Shown piece after piece: positions 16,198-25,796 of a stretch of DNA of 64,000 nucleotides. The stretch is from Hyphomicrobium sp. (lineage in GTDB: Bacteria > Pseudomonadota > Alphaproteobacteria > Rhizobiales > Hyphomicrobiaceae), in the NCBI GenBank assembly GCA_016793445.1, contig JAEUME010000003.1, forward strand, positions 178,157 through 242,156. The letters are read 5' to 3'. How positions within the stretch are numbered: the first letter of the stretch is position 1; every line of letters begins with the position of its first letter. The position numbers were made by a program, and so were the translations under genes. The notes beneath the pieces were generated by a model that was given only the letters and a program-made list of their open reading frames with translations, searched no databases and had not been told where the DNA came from.

Positions 16198-16443
16198 GCT
16201 TTCGAGCTCCCGTCTTTCGTTCCCGTGGGGCAGTATAGTGTGGCCGATGCGCCAAATTGCCCAGCTGTTGCGGCCCTGGGAACCTTGAGGGGTTGGCCGA
16301 ACGGTGTCACAAGGTCAGCCCCAAGGGACCTCTTGCGCTCTGGTTAGGCTCGAGCGACACGGCGTTACAGCACACAAAGGGCATCCATAAGCTCTGGGAC
16401 GCTGTGTGAAGTCTCTGCTCGTTCTTATCCTTCGGAGGCTCTC

Positions 16444-16998
16444 GTGGCATCTCACGCTGATCACGCCGATGAGGCAAATCGCCGGGATTTCCTGGTGATC
16501 GCCGGCAACGCCTTCGCGGCGGTCGGCGCCGCATCGCTTCTCTGGCCTTTCATCCAGCAGATGAACCCTGACTCCAGCGCCAAGGCGCTGGCGTCGACCG
16601 ATGTCGACCTTTCCCATGTCAAGGAAGGTCAGGCGATAACCGTCATGTGGCGCGGCAAGCCGGTTTTCATCCGTAATCGCACCAAGAAAGAAATCGAGGA
16701 AGCGCGCAGTGTCGACTTGGCGAAGCTGCCCGACGATGGTCCTGAGGCGGCCGACGAGAAGCGCGTGAAGCCGGGTCACGACAATTGGCTCATTCTGATC
16801 GGCATCTGCACGCATCTGGGCTGCATCCCCAAGGGACAGTCGATGGGCGATGCGAAGGGCGACTATGATGGCTGGTTCTGCCCCTGCCACGGCTCGCACT
16901 ACGACACCTCCGGCCGTATCCGCAAAGGTCCCGCTCCCCACAACTTGGCGGTGCCGCCCTATGAGTTCGTTTCCGACACCAAGATCAAGATCGGCTGA
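16444..16998 (+). CDS. petA: Cytochrome bc1 Rieske iron-sulfur subunit
   Basis: A 184-residue Rieske protein of ubiquinol-cytochrome c reductase. A twin-arginine signal anchor (RRDFL at 13-17, helix to about 36) inserts it in the inner membrane; the [2Fe-2S] cluster is held by CTHLGC (122-127) and CPCHGS (146-151). The start is GTG with CGGAGG six bases upstream. It is the first gene of petABC, followed by petB after 11 bp. Confidence 0.97.
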   Translation: MASHADHADEANRRDFLVIAGNAFAAVGAASLLWPFIQQMNPDSSAKALASTDVDLSHVKEGQAITVMWRGKPVFIRNRTKKEIEEARSVDLAKLPDDGPEAADEKRVKPGHDNWLILIGICTHLGCIPKGQSMGDAKGDYDGWFCPCHGSHYDTSGRIRKGPAPHNLAVPPYEFVSDTKIKIG

Positions 16999-17009
16999 GG
17001 AGTCATAAG

Positions 17010-18296
17010 ATGTCAGGTCACTCTTCGAGCTACGAGCCGACGTCGCGCTGGGGAAAATGGTGGGACGAGCGCCTGCCCATCATGCGCATGATGCACGGGC
17101 AATTCGTAGAATTTCCAACACCGCGTAACCTCAACTACCTGTGGACGTTCGGCGGCATCTTGATGTTGTGCCTCGTCGCGCAGATCGTGACGGGCGTCGT
17201 ACTGGCAATGCACTATCAGCCGTCCGATGTCGCCGCCTTCGATGCCATCGAGCATATCCGCCGCAACGTCAACTACGGCTGGATGATCCGCAACTTCCAT
17301 GCGGTCGGCGCGTCGATGTTCTTCATCGCCGTCTACATCCACATCTTCCGTGGTCTCTACTATGGCTCCTACAAGGCGCCGCGCGAGATCCTCTGGATCC
17401 TCGGCGTCGTCATCCTGCTGCTGATGATGGCCACCGCCTTCATGGGCTACGTATTGCCGTGGGGTCAGATGAGCTTCTGGGGCGCCACCGTCATCACCAA
17501 CCTGTTCTCGGCGCTCGACACGGTCTGGTCGGGCCTTGGCACGGCGATCGTGGAATGGCTCTGGGGCGGCTACTCGGTTTCGGGCGTCACCCTCAACCGC
17601 TTCTTCTCGCTCCACTACCTGTTGCCCTTCGTGCTGACGGGCGTCGTCATCCTTCACGTCTGGGCGCTCCACATCACAGGTCAGAACAACCCGGATGGCC
17701 TCGACCTCAAACAGCCCTCGGACTCGGTGCCGATGCATCCGTATGCGACGGCAAAAGACTTCGTCGGCATGTTCGCGTTCCTGATCCTGTTCGCCTGGTT
17801 CGTGTTCTTCCTGCCCGACTATTTGGGCCATCCGGACAACTATACCGAGGCCAACCCGCTGGTGACGCCGCCGCACATCGTGCCCGAGTGGTACTTCCTG
17901 CCGTTCTACGCGATCCTGCGCGCCTTTACCGGCTCGTTCCTGGGTATTCCGTTGGGCGGCTTCGCCAAGCTGATGGGCGTCATCGCGATGTTCGGCTCGA
18001 TCCTCGTCCTGGTCTTTGCGCCCTGGCTCGACACCTCGCGCGTGCGCTCGGCCAAGTACCGCCCGATCTTCAAGTGGGCGTTCTGGGTGTTCGCGTTTAC
18101 CTGCTTGGCTCTGGGCTATCTGGGATCGCTGCCCGCAGAAGGCGTCTATGTCTTCTGGGCGCAGATCTTCACAGTGATCTACTTCGCGTTCTTTCTGATC
18201 GCGATGCCCATCATCGGATTGATCGAAACGCCCAAGCCTCTTCCGCGCTCCATTACGGATGCGGTTCTGGGCTCCGGCGCAGCAGCCAAGGCGTAA
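17010..18296 (+). CDS. petB: Cytochrome b subunit of the bc1 complex
   Basis: A 428-residue cytochrome b, the membrane core carrying two hemes and both quinone sites. Heme-ligand helices are visible ([21 protein letters not shown] in part, and [13 protein letters not shown]), along with the Qo-site motif [13 protein letters not shown]. Eight membrane helices are expected. It is the full-length bacterial form, not the split b6/subunit IV type. A good ribosome site (GAGGAG) precedes the ATG. A large antisense frame over this gene is a shadow. Confidence 0.98.
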   Translation: MSGHSSSYEPTSRWGKWWDERLPIMRMMHGQFVEFPTPRNLNYLWTFGGILMLCLVAQIVTGVVLAMHYQPSDVAAFDAIEHIRRNVNYGWMIRNFHAVGASMFFIAVYIHIFRGLYYGSYKAPREILWILGVVILLLMMATAFMGYVLPWGQMSFWGATVITNLFSALDTVWSGLGTAIVEWLWGGYSVSGVTLNRFFSLHYLLPFVLTGVVILHVWALHITGQNNPDGLDLKQPSDSVPMHPYATAKDFVGMFAFLILFAWFVFFLPDYLGHPDNYTEANPLVTPPHIVPEWYFLPFYAILRAFTGSFLGIPLGGFAKLMGVIAMFGSILVLVFAPWLDTSRVRSAKYRPIFKWAFWVFAFTCLALGYLGSLPAEGVYVFWAQIFTVIYFAFFLIAMPIIGLIETPKPLPRSITDAVLGSGAAAKA

Positions 18297-18307
18297 GTGA
18301 GGACACC

Positions 18308-19189
18308 ATGAAAAACCTGATCTCACTATCTGCCGCGAGCCTTCTGGCGCTGAGCGCTCTCACGGGCGCGTCGGGCGCGGCTGAAACGGCGGCTGCTCAT
18401 CACGAGATCGTCCGCCAGCCGTGGTCCTTTGCGGGCTTCAAGGGGCAGTTTGACCGGGCGCAACTCCAACGCGGCTTCCAGGTCTACAAGGAAGTCTGCG
18501 CGGCTTGCCACGGCTTGAAGCGCGTCTATTTCCGCAACCTCGCGGAGCCGGGCGGCCCCGTCTTCCCCGAGGAGGCGGTCAGGGAGCTTGCCGCGAGCTG
18601 GCCCAACCAGATCCCTGAGATGAACGACCAGGGCGAAATTGCCGGCAAGGGTGGGGAGCTGTTCAAGCGCCCGGCCAAATTGTCCGATCCGATCCTGGGT
18701 CCCTATCTCAATGACAGACAGGCGCGGGCCGCTCAGAACGGCGCTCTACCTCCCGACCTGTCGGTCATCGCCAAGGCGCGCGGCGTTCACCGCGAAGTTC
18801 ATTGGGCGATCCATCCCTTCCTGATGCTGGGCGACATCCTGCAAGGCTATCAGGAGGGTGGGCCTGATTACCTGTACGCCTTGCTGACGGGCTACACCGA
18901 GCCCCCCGCCGACGTCACGGTCGGAGAAGGCATGAGCTTCAATACGGCCTTCCCGGGACATCAGCTTGCCATGCCGCCGCCGCTGTCGGACGGATCAATC
19001 ACGTATCAGGACGGCACGAAGCCCACGGTCGACAACTATGCACGAGACGTCTCCGCATTTCTCGCCTGGGCGGCAGATCCCTCCCTCGATCAGAGAAAGC
19101 GGATCGGCTGGGTGGTCATGCTGTACCTGCTCGTGACAACAGTGCTTCTGTACTTCGGCAAGCGCCGTATCTGGTCGAAGCTGCATTGA
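18308..19189 (+). CDS. petC: Cytochrome c1 subunit of the bc1 complex
   Basis: A 293-residue cytochrome c1. Residues 1-24 form a signal peptide; heme c binds at CAACH (64-68), the distal Met ligand lies in QLAMPPPLSD, and a C-terminal membrane anchor (WVVMLYLLVTTVLLYF) is followed by RRIWSKLH. The ATG at 18308 lies 11 bp after the petB stop with GTGAGGA before it. The same frame is open far upstream across petB, but that part is a shadow. It passes electrons from the Rieske protein to soluble cytochrome c. Confidence 0.97.
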   Translation: MKNLISLSAASLLALSALTGASGAAETAAAHHEIVRQPWSFAGFKGQFDRAQLQRGFQVYKEVCAACHGLKRVYFRNLAEPGGPVFPEEAVRELAASWPNQIPEMNDQGEIAGKGGELFKRPAKLSDPILGPYLNDRQARAAQNGALPPDLSVIAKARGVHREVHWAIHPFLMLGDILQGYQEGGPDYLYALLTGYTEPPADVTVGEGMSFNTAFPGHQLAMPPPLSDGSITYQDGTKPTVDNYARDVSAFLAWAADPSLDQRKRIGWVVMLYLLVTTVLLYFGKRRIWSKLH

Positions 19190-19219
19190 CCGTTTGGCGT
19201 ATCACGCCACGAGAAAACG

Positions 19220-19248
19220 AAAGGCCCGCGATTGATCGCGGGCCTTTT
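19220..19248. terminator. Terminator between petC and the DUF937 gene, both directions
   Basis: A perfect 13 bp stem (AAAGGCCCGCGAT with ATCGCGGGCCTTT) with A and T runs on both sides; it can end petABC on the plus strand and the convergent DUF937 gene on the minus strand. Confidence 0.88.
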
Positions 19249-19274
19249 GCATTTCTGCCTGGGATTTGACCGGG

Positions 19275-20342
19275 CTATTTGGAAAGCTCGGTGAGGTTTG
19301 TCACGATCGGCGCCACGACGGGTTCGATGATGGCAGCGACACCCGGAATGCCTGTCGCCTTTTCGATCGCGCTCGTCACGCTCGGCAGGGCTGCATGGAT
19401 CAGGCTGGCGAGAGGCGCACGCGCGTCGCCGCTCAGCAGGGCTGCAGCGGACTTCAGAGCGTCGACTTGCTTGCCTGCATCCTGGAGCCGGGGCACCGCC
19501 GCCGTTGCCGTCGCCTCGTCCGTGATCGTGGCGAGCGATCCGGTGAGCGCGCCGATGGCCTGATTGGCAAGGCCTGCGAGATCGGCCTGCGGGGCAGCAG
19601 GTGCAGGGGCGGGCGCTTCGGTTGAAGCAGCAGGCGCAGGCGGCGCAGTTGGCTCTGGTGTTCCGCGGTTCAGGAAGTTCCACAGGAGATAGGCAGCAAT
19701 GAGCAGGGCCGCGAGAGGAATGAGCCAGCGGCCAAATCCGCCGCTATCTGCCGGTCCTTGCGGCGTACGCGGTGTGGCCGCTGGGGCGACATTCGAGGCG
19801 ATCGAATCCAGCACGCCGGTTCCCTTCAAAAGATCGGAGAAGCCTGCAGGCATTGCCGCCGCGATATTCCCTTTCTGTGAGGCGAGCAGGTTTGCCACCC
19901 CGCCTGCGTCCAAGCCGTTTGCTTTCTGCTGCTGGGAGAGCGTGCCCAGAACCACGGGAGCCAGCATTCCCAAAAGCGAGCTACCCTTGCTGGTGTCGAC
20001 GCCGCCGAATTTACCGAGCGCACCGGCCATCGCATTCACAGCGTTGCCTCCGAGCAGGGAGGACAATGCCGATGTGCCCTGGTCGGTAAACTGCTGTTGT
20101 TGCGGTCCGCCAATAATATTTTCGAGGCTGCCCAGGATCGAGGGATCGATCTTTGAGAGCACGTTGGTAAGGCTGGTGGCGCCGCCCGGCTGAGCAGCTT
20201 TGCCGGTCAGGCCCGCTAGAATAGTCGGAATGGCTGCAGAGATGAGCTTGCCTGCGATACCTTGGCTCAAACCGAGGCTGGAAGCGATACGGTTGATGAC
20301 CATGGGTCCGAGAAGCTGCATGGCGAGTGACACGAGGTTCAT
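19275..20342 (-). CDS. DUF937-type protein with one membrane helix
   Basis: A 355-residue protein. Residues 1-190 are a Gly/Leu/Ser-rich DUF937-like region (RIASSLGLSQGIAGKLISAA, then repeated SALSSLLGG, GSSLLGMLAP segments). One membrane helix (about 208-227, RWLIPLAALLIAAYLLWNFL) is followed by a Pro/Ala linker and a C-terminal domain of Ala-rich helices (VDALKSAAALLSGDARAPLA). This layout, cytoplasmic DUF937 and an outer part, is shared by unnamed proteins of many proteobacteria. I start at the ATG at 20342 because an upstream frame of 26 codons is Arg/His-rich and not family-like. Function unknown. Confidence 0.8.
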   Translation of the reverse strand: MNLVSLAMQLLGPMVINRIASSLGLSQGIAGKLISAAIPTILAGLTGKAAQPGGATSLTNVLSKIDPSILGSLENIIGGPQQQQFTDQGTSALSSLLGGNAVNAMAGALGKFGGVDTSKGSSLLGMLAPVVLGTLSQQQKANGLDAGGVANLLASQKGNIAAAMPAGFSDLLKGTGVLDSIASNVAPAATPRTPQGPADSGGFGRWLIPLAALLIAAYLLWNFLNRGTPEPTAPPAPAASTEAPAPAPAAPQADLAGLANQAIGALTGSLATITDEATATAAVPRLQDAGKQVDALKSAAALLSGDARAPLASLIHAALPSVTSAIEKATGIPGVAAIIEPVVAPIVTNLTELSK

Positions 20343-20507
20343 GACGAAGATCCTGATTGAAGGTCGATGAAAAAGTCGCTGCAAGTGTCCGCCACGCAAG
20401 ATACGAGGCTTGCCCATCAAACACCTTTGCCGTGAATTCGGCTAGCAGCGTTGACGTGAGAGTATTTCCGTTTGATCACGGTTGATTTGGGTTCGATCCT
20501 GATAAAA

Positions 20508-20537
20508 TTGAATATGGCTGCGGCGCGATGGCTATAA
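20508..20537 (+). promoter_or_regulatory. Possible promoter of the mtnP operon
   Basis: TTGAAT (20508-20513), 18-base spacer, CTATAA (20532-20537) fits the alphaproteobacterial promoter pattern moderately and lies 67 bases before the mtnP start, in an AT-rich divergent gap. Confidence 0.35.
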
Positions 20538-20603
20538 AATGCTGATATAAATAGCTTTTTGTACGCAAATGACCGCCGCAAGCAACATGAGGGAACGTTG
20601 GAT

Positions 20604-21479
20604 ATGGTGAAATCCATACTCGGTATCATGGGGGGGAGCGGTCTCTATCACCTCCCCGGTCTTGCGGGCGAGCACTGGGAGACCATCGAGAGTCCTTGGG
20701 GGGCGCCGTCCGATCAGGTGCTGTTTGCAGAGATCGGCGGATTGCCGATCCGCTTCCTTCCGCGCCACGGACGCGGCCACAAGGTGTCCCCGACCCACAT
20801 CAACTATCGCGCCAATATCGACGTGATGAAGCGTGCGGGCGTGACCGACCTCATCTCGGTATCGGCCTGCGGTTCATTGAAAGAGCGCTACGCGCCCGGT
20901 CATTTCGTCGTCGTCGATCAGTTCATAGATCGCACGTTCGCGCGCGAAAAGTCGTTCTTCGGCGACGGGTGCGTGGCACACGTCTCGCTCGCCGATCCGG
21001 TGAGCCCGCTGCTCGCCAAGGCTATCGAGGGGGCGCTCAAAGCCGAAGACGTGGAGCATCACATGGGCGGAACCTATCTGGTCATGGAAGGTCCGCAGTT
21101 CTCCACGCGCGCAGAAAGCGAGCTTTACCGCTCGTGGGGTTGCGACGTGATCGGCATGACGAATATGCCGGAGGCCAAGCTCGCCCGCGAGGCGGAGCTT
21201 TGCTACGCCACTGTCGCCATGGTGACCGACTACGACTGCTGGCATGATGATCATCAGCAGGTCGATATCGCGGCGGTCCTGGCGGTCATGAAGGACAATA
21301 CCGAAAAGGCACAGCGCGTGATCGCCCGGCTGGCGCGTGATTTCCCGCGTGAGCACCCCGCCTGTCCGATCGGTTCAGACAAAGCTTTGGAGATCGCTAT
21401 CGTCACGGCGCCAGACGTGCGCAATTGGGCATTGCTCGCCAAGCTCGATGCGGTGGCGGGGCGCGTGCTGAAGGGGTGA
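20604..21479 (+). CDS. mtnP: S-methyl-5'-thioadenosine phosphorylase
   Basis: A 291-residue trimeric-type nucleoside phosphorylase that splits methylthioadenosine with phosphate into adenine and methylthioribose-1-phosphate. Marks: LGIMGGSGLY at the start, RHGRGHKVSPTHINYRANID (phosphate and substrate site), SACGSLKERYAPGHFVVVDQ, MEGPQFSTRAES and the purine-binding GMTNMPEAKLAREAE, VTDYDCWHDD. Start at 20604 after GAGGGA; an upstream in-frame start would only add 15 unrelated residues. First gene of a cluster that continues with apt and mtnA. Confidence 0.96.
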   Translation: MVKSILGIMGGSGLYHLPGLAGEHWETIESPWGAPSDQVLFAEIGGLPIRFLPRHGRGHKVSPTHINYRANIDVMKRAGVTDLISVSACGSLKERYAPGHFVVVDQFIDRTFAREKSFFGDGCVAHVSLADPVSPLLAKAIEGALKAEDVEHHMGGTYLVMEGPQFSTRAESELYRSWGCDVIGMTNMPEAKLAREAELCYATVAMVTDYDCWHDDHQQVDIAAVLAVMKDNTEKAQRVIARLARDFPREHPACPIGSDKALEIAIVTAPDVRNWALLAKLDAVAGRVLKG

Positions 21480-21498
21480 GGTTGTTCAGCGCCTCGTG

Positions 21499-21918
21499 TC
21501 AGCCGACGCCGATCAGGATCTTCATCTTCACCAACTCAGGGAAGAACGTCTGCAGGAGTTGGCCGAAGCCCCATAGGATGGCCATCAGAAGAATCAGCGC
21601 CGGAATCGCGGCGATGGTGGCCTTAAGGAAGAAGACGACAAGATGGCCGAAGGGCACATCGAACCGGCGCACGACGGCGGGATAGTTCTCGTCGAGTACT
21701 GCGGCGGCAGTAGCGGGGGCGGGCTCCACGTAGACCTTGGGGCCAGCGGCGGCGTAAGGATCGGGCCCGGTCGACAGCGTCGGTGCGGCGGCACGCTCGC
21801 GTGCGGCGCGTTCGCGGGCTTCGCGCTCCCGGGCCTCTTTCTCACGCCGGAAGGTGCGCGGAAGGTCGTCGGCGGGGTCATCGCCGAGGGGCGCGTAAGT
21901 CGGGTCCGCCATAACCAT
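21499..21918 (-). CDS. Small single-helix membrane protein, function unknown
   Basis: A 139-residue protein: a charged first third with the run KEAREREARERAARERAAA (coiled or helical), a Pro/Ala segment, then one long hydrophobic stretch (about 96-126, VVFFLKATIAAIPALILLMAI and beyond) near the C-terminus. GGAGG sits five bases before the ATG at 21918. It lies on the minus strand inside the otherwise plus-strand mtnP-apt-mtnA cluster and so is not part of that operon. No family recognised. Confidence 0.7.
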   Translation of the reverse strand: MVMADPTYAPLGDDPADDLPRTFRREKEAREREARERAARERAAAPTLSTGPDPYAAAGPKVYVEPAPATAAAVLDENYPAVVRRFDVPFGHLVVFFLKATIAAIPALILLMAILWGFGQLLQTFFPELVKMKILIGVG

Positions 21919-22067
21919 TCGAGCCTCCAGCCATCGTGTGATATTGCCTCATTGGGGAAGAGGCGGCGACCAGCGAATCAATCCACCACGTCCAGGCCTC
22001 ATCGATCTTTGTACCTTGCCGGTGAGGATATTGCTAATTTGCGCCGCGATTTTGACGGGAGCCCGAC

Positions 22068-22598
22068 GTGAACGATCTCAAAGCGCTGATCCGTACCATT
22101 CCCGACTATCCCAAACCCGGCATCATGTTCCGGGACGTCACTACGCTGCTGGCCAACCCGGATGGCCTTAAATCGGCCATCGCCGGCATGGCGGCGCCTT
22201 ACGAAGATCACAAGATCGACGCGGTTGCAGGCATCGAGGCGCGCGGCTTCATTGTTGGCGGGGCCGTGGCGGATCGTCTCGGCTGCGGCTTCATACCCAT
22301 TCGCAAGAAGGGTAGGCTGCCGTGGAAGACGATTGGTCAGGAGTATGCCTTGGAGTACGGCGTCGACGTCATCGAAATCCATGAGGATGCCATCGCGAAG
22401 GGCTCGCGCATCCTGATTGTCGACGATCTGATTGCAACCGGCGGCACGGCGGAAGCGGCTGCCAAGCTGATCCGGCGTTCGGGCGGTGAGGTTGCGGGAG
22501 CGGCATTCATCATCGATCTGCCGGAGCTCGGCGGGGTAGCGCGCTTGAAAAGCCATGGCATCGACAGCCACGCGCTGATCGCATTCGAGGGACATTGA
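22068..22598 (+). CDS. apt: Adenine phosphoribosyltransferase
   Basis: A 176-residue Apt that joins adenine with PRPP to give AMP. Marks: IRTIPDYPKPGIMFRDVTTL at the N-terminus, GIEARGFIVGGAVA, and the PRPP motif ILIVDDLIATGGTAEAA. Start is GTG with GGGAG upstream. It recycles the adenine released by MtnP, which explains its place in this cluster. Confidence 0.96.
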   Translation: MNDLKALIRTIPDYPKPGIMFRDVTTLLANPDGLKSAIAGMAAPYEDHKIDAVAGIEARGFIVGGAVADRLGCGFIPIRKKGRLPWKTIGQEYALEYGVDVIEIHEDAIAKGSRILIVDDLIATGGTAEAAAKLIRRSGGEVAGAAFIIDLPELGGVARLKSHGIDSHALIAFEGH

Positions 22599-22600
22599 AG

Positions 22601-22840
22601 ATGCCGGGCACGCTCGACCAGACAGCCATGTCGGCGGCAATCGCGACAATAAGGGCCTGGCGGGCCGATCCGGAGGGTGCAGCCGGCGCTTGCCCCGTCT
22701 GCGGCACCACGGGTCTTGTCATCACCGATTGCTCGGCGCGGCCGCATGCGGAATGGTATCGTCTGCAGTGCGCCGCATGCGGCCTTGAGGAGATGCTCAA
22801 TATCCCGTTGGGTACGAGCGGCTCTGGCGGGATGCAATAG
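22601..22840 (+). CDS. Small zinc-ribbon protein, function unknown
   Basis: A 79-residue protein with two CxxC pairs, CPVC at 31-34 and CAAC at 57-60, as expected of a one-zinc ribbon; the N-terminal 27 residues are helical ([15 protein letters not shown]). The ATG lies two bases after the apt stop, and mtnA follows 31 bp later on the same strand, so it is cotranscribed with adenine and methylthioadenosine salvage. A TTG six bases earlier is a possible alternative start. I do not recognise the family. Confidence 0.72.
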   Translation: MPGTLDQTAMSAAIATIRAWRADPEGAAGACPVCGTTGLVITDCSARPHAEWYRLQCAACGLEEMLNIPLGTSGSGGMQ

Positions 22841-22871
22841 CACTTCGGCAATTCAAGCGGGCCAGGAACCC

Positions 22872-23972
22872 ATGAAGATCAACGGCAATCCCATGCGCAC
22901 GCTCTGGCTGCGGCCCGACGGCTGGTCGGTGGAGATCATCGACCAGACGCGTCTGCCGCACGCGCTGGAAACCGTGGTGCTCAAGACCGCAGATGATGCG
23001 GCCTACGCCATCCAGGCGATGCTGGTTCGCGGCGCGCCTCTGATTGGCGTCACCGCGGCCTATGGCGTGGCGCTTGCCATGCGCAAGAACGCTTCCGATG
23101 CGTCCTTGGAAGAAGCAATCGCAAACCTTGCCGCTCAAAGACCAACGGCGGTCAATCTGCGCTGGGCGCTGGAGGAAATGCGCAAGGCGCTTGGCCCTCT
23201 GTCTGCCGAGGACAGGGTGCCGGCCGCTTACAGGCACGCAGGCCGCATCGCCGAGGATGATGTCGAGATGTGCCGGATGATCGGCGCCAATGGGGTGCCG
23301 CTCATTCGCGAGCTTGCGCATCGCAAGCAGGGCGCGCCGGTCAATATCCTCACCCACTGCAACGCGGGCTGGCTTGCATGTATCGATTGGGGAACCGCGA
23401 CCTCCCCGATCTATCAGGCGCATGACGCGGGTATTCCTGTGCATGTGTTCGTGGACGAGACGCGCCCGCGCAATCAGGGCGCATCGCTGACGGCGTTCGA
23501 GCTTGGGCAGCACGGCGTGCCTCATACGCTGATCTGCGACAATGCGGGCGGGCATTACATGCAGCACGGCAAGGTCGATCTCGTCATCACGGGGACCGAC
23601 CGCGTCGCGCCCAACGGTGACGTCGCCAACAAGATCGGCACGTATCTGAAGGCGCTCGCGGCTTATGACAATCACGTGCCGTTCTTTGTGGCGTTCCCCT
23701 CGTCCACTATCGACTGGACGATCTCCGATGGAACGGAAATTCCCATCGAGGAGCGAGATGCGCGCGAGGTCCTTAGCGTACAGGGCCGCGATCCTGCCGG
23801 ACGCATCGTGCAGATGTCGATTGCGCCGCCCGGCACACCGGCGGGCAATCCCGCCTTCGACGTGACGCCTGCGCGCCTCATCACCGGGTTGATCACCGAG
23901 CGCGGCATGTGCCGCGCAACGCGCGAGGGGCTGTTGTCGATCTATCCCGAGCGGGAGATCATTTCCGTATGA
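22872..23972 (+). CDS. mtnA: S-methyl-5-thioribose-1-phosphate isomerase
   Basis: A 366-residue MtnA, which opens methylthioribose-1-phosphate to methylthioribulose-1-phosphate. Family marks: [19 protein letters not shown], the active-site Cys in [31 protein letters not shown], and [20 protein letters not shown] with the catalytic Asp, then [19 protein letters not shown] start at the ATG at 22872 ([13 protein letters not shown]); the frame is open farther upstream only as a shadow of the zinc-ribbon gene. Its stop overlaps the next start. Confidence 0.96.
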   Translation: MKINGNPMRTLWLRPDGWSVEIIDQTRLPHALETVVLKTADDAAYAIQAMLVRGAPLIGVTAAYGVALAMRKNASDASLEEAIANLAAQRPTAVNLRWALEEMRKALGPLSAEDRVPAAYRHAGRIAEDDVEMCRMIGANGVPLIRELAHRKQGAPVNILTHCNAGWLACIDWGTATSPIYQAHDAGIPVHVFVDETRPRNQGASLTAFELGQHGVPHTLICDNAGGHYMQHGKVDLVITGTDRVAPNGDVANKIGTYLKALAAYDNHVPFFVAFPSSTIDWTISDGTEIPIEERDAREVLSVQGRDPAGRIVQMSIAPPGTPAGNPAFDVTPARLITGLITERGMCRATREGLLSIYPEREIISV

Positions 23973-24649
23973 ATGAGAGCGGCTATTTCCAGCAAGGATC
24001 GGAGGCGGCGTTGCGTCAGCGCGTGCTGGAGACCGCGCTTGCCATGAGCCGCTCAGGCTTGTCGCCGGTGCGCTCCGGCAACGTATCGGTGCGCGCCGGT
24101 CCGGCAATGCTCATCACGCCCTCCGGCATGGTCTACGAGCAGATGACTCCGGGCGATATCGTTCGTGTCGAGTATGACGGCACGGTTGCGCGCGGGCAGA
24201 GAAAGCCATCGAGCGAATGGCACTTTCACCTCGCAGCCTACGCGGCGCGCCCCGATCGGCATGCCGTCGTGCACACCCATTCCATGTATGCGACGGTGCT
24301 GGCGTGCGCGCACAAGCCGATTCCCGGGTTTCACTACATGGTCGCGGTGGCCGGCGGGCGGGACATTCCCTGCATCCCGTATGCAACGTTCGGCACTCCC
24401 GAATTGGCCCGGCTCGTGGCGGCGGGCCTTAAGGAGCGCGACGCCTGCTTGATGGCCAATCACGGTCAGATCGCCGTGGGCGAGACGCTCCAAAGTGCGC
24501 TGGAGTTGGCGCAAGAGGTCGAAGTCCTGGCCGAGCAATACCACAAGCTGCTCATGCTCGGTGCGCCGCATCTGCTTGATGATGCGGAGATGGATGCGAT
24601 GGTGGAGCGATTCAAAACGTACGGCCAGAAGGCTCAAGGCGATCCCTGA
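23969..24649 (+). CDS. Class II aldolase, FucA-like; likely methylthioribulose-1-phosphate aldolase
   Basis: A 226-residue class II (zinc) aldolase. It follows E. coli L-fuculose-1-phosphate aldolase closely: [32 protein letters not shown] with catalytic Glu83, HTH (His102, His104) and NHG (His165) for zinc, then [14 protein letters not shown]. Its ATG overlaps the mtnA stop (ATGA), so it acts on the MtnA product. The FucA-like rather than MtnB-like sequence suggests the aldolase of the DHAP shunt (Ald2), which cuts methylthioribulose-1-phosphate to DHAP and methylthioacetaldehyde. MtnB dehydratase is the alternative, since it is of the same superfamily. Confidence 0.85.
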   Translation: MNESGYFQQGSEAALRQRVLETALAMSRSGLSPVRSGNVSVRAGPAMLITPSGMVYEQMTPGDIVRVEYDGTVARGQRKPSSEWHFHLAAYAARPDRHAVVHTHSMYATVLACAHKPIPGFHYMVAVAGGRDIPCIPYATFGTPELARLVAAGLKERDACLMANHGQIAVGETLQSALELAQEVEVLAEQYHKLLMLGAPHLLDDAEMDAMVERFKTYGQKAQGDP

Positions 24650-24675
24650 GAAGGGTGGTGCGTTAGGTTGTGCGG

Positions 24676-25581
24676 TCAGTCGACGGGCCGTTCATGCATC
24701 TCGACATAGGTGCGCCAAACCTCTGCGCGCCAGCGTGAGACGCACGGGCACGCGTTGAGATGAAGCTGCCCGATGCGGGTCGGTTTGAAAACAAAATTGA
24801 AGCGAAGATCGTCGGGTTCTTCCTCGATCAGGCCGCGCGCCAGATAGTCGTTGATCGCCGTCGTGCCTACGATCTCAGCGACACGAGCGTTGAGGTTGAG
24901 AAAACCGGCATTGTAGCGGCGCCAAGCAATATCGATGAGCGCGAGCACCTTGCATTCCGAATTCGTGACATTGCCGGCGCACATTTTGTGGCGCGGATTG
25001 GGCGCGCGCGCGGCGATTTGTGCATCGGACAAGCAGATGGAAGGCTTCGGTGCGGTTGAGGGCCGCGGTTTTGCGCATACAGTATCATCGGCGGCCGCCC
25101 GCAGGGCCTGGTAACGATCGACCGTGGCATACGCCTTGAGTTTTATGATCGCCAGCCGTTCCGGTTTGGGTTCGAACGCGCTCTGGCTGCTGGCGCTGAT
25201 GAAATTGCACGTCTTGCCCGGGCCGTGTATCGGGATCGTCAAGGTGACAGAGGCATCGTTTGCGCCGGGACGGTCAAACGCCGCGACATCCGCCTGAGCA
25301 TTGCGGACCATATGCTCGATCCACTCCGATGGCGAGGTTGGCTGCGTCGACGATTTCAATGCGCGCGTCCTCAGGTGCCGCTCAAGGTGGGACATCGCCG
25401 CGGACGTCTCGCCAAGCACCACCTCGACTTTTACCGGATTTACTGTCGCGCGCGCGAAGATGAGATTGCCGTAGCCCTCACGCGCCATCTCATCGCGGAA
25501 AGCTGCAAACAGAGTGTCAACGTCGCTGCAAGCGCCGATCGCGGTCAGGAAAGTTTCTATGGATCGCGGTGTGACTGGCAT
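24676..25581 (-). CDS. LuxR-type autoinducer-sensor-like protein without a recognisable LuxR HTH
   Basis: A 301-residue protein with GAGGGG six bases before the ATG. Residues 1-165 resemble the Autoind_bind sensor domain of LuxR regulators: an N-terminal SIETFLTAIGACSDVDTLFA, GYGNLIFARA, and VTLTIPIHGPGKTCNFISAS. The canonical C-terminal LuxR HTH (with the E..V.......G....IA..L pattern) is not seen; instead residues 205-300 read SECKVLALIDIAWRRYNAGF and NARVAEIVGTTAINDYLARGLIEEEP, perhaps a divergent winged helix. Three or four Cys lie near the C-terminus. It is convergent with the mtn operon. The sensor call is moderate and the output is unknown. Confidence 0.65.
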   Translation of the reverse strand: MPVTPRSIETFLTAIGACSDVDTLFAAFRDEMAREGYGNLIFARATVNPVKVEVVLGETSAAMSHLERHLRTRALKSSTQPTSPSEWIEHMVRNAQADVAAFDRPGANDASVTLTIPIHGPGKTCNFISASSQSAFEPKPERLAIIKLKAYATVDRYQALRAAADDTVCAKPRPSTAPKPSICLSDAQIAARAPNPRHKMCAGNVTNSECKVLALIDIAWRRYNAGFLNLNARVAEIVGTTAINDYLARGLIEEEPDDLRFNFVFKPTRIGQLHLNACPCVSRWRAEVWRTYVEMHERPVD

Positions 25582-25796
25582 TCGATCCCCTCGGGCCGAG
25601 TATTTGCGATATCCGAAAAGAACAATCTCGCACCGCTTCTGGTGCCGGCTTGCGATAGCTTCAAACTACAACCGATGTCACGCATGAGAATAGATCACGT
25701 CGTGCAACAATGTTGGACTGTTGCTCGTTGGAACCGTTCAGTTCTCAGTATTGGAAAAATTTTGGAGCCGCATGGAGCTCCCGCAAGTATTGCGTT

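Noticed and set aside
17141..18307. Apparent long N-terminal extension of cytochrome c1
   Set aside because: The frame is open through petB, but the signal peptide and start at 18308 with a ribosome site define the real gene.
17013..18326. A 437-codon minus-strand frame over petB
   Set aside because: It is antisense to cytochrome b and highly charged with no domain, as expected from third-position GC bias.
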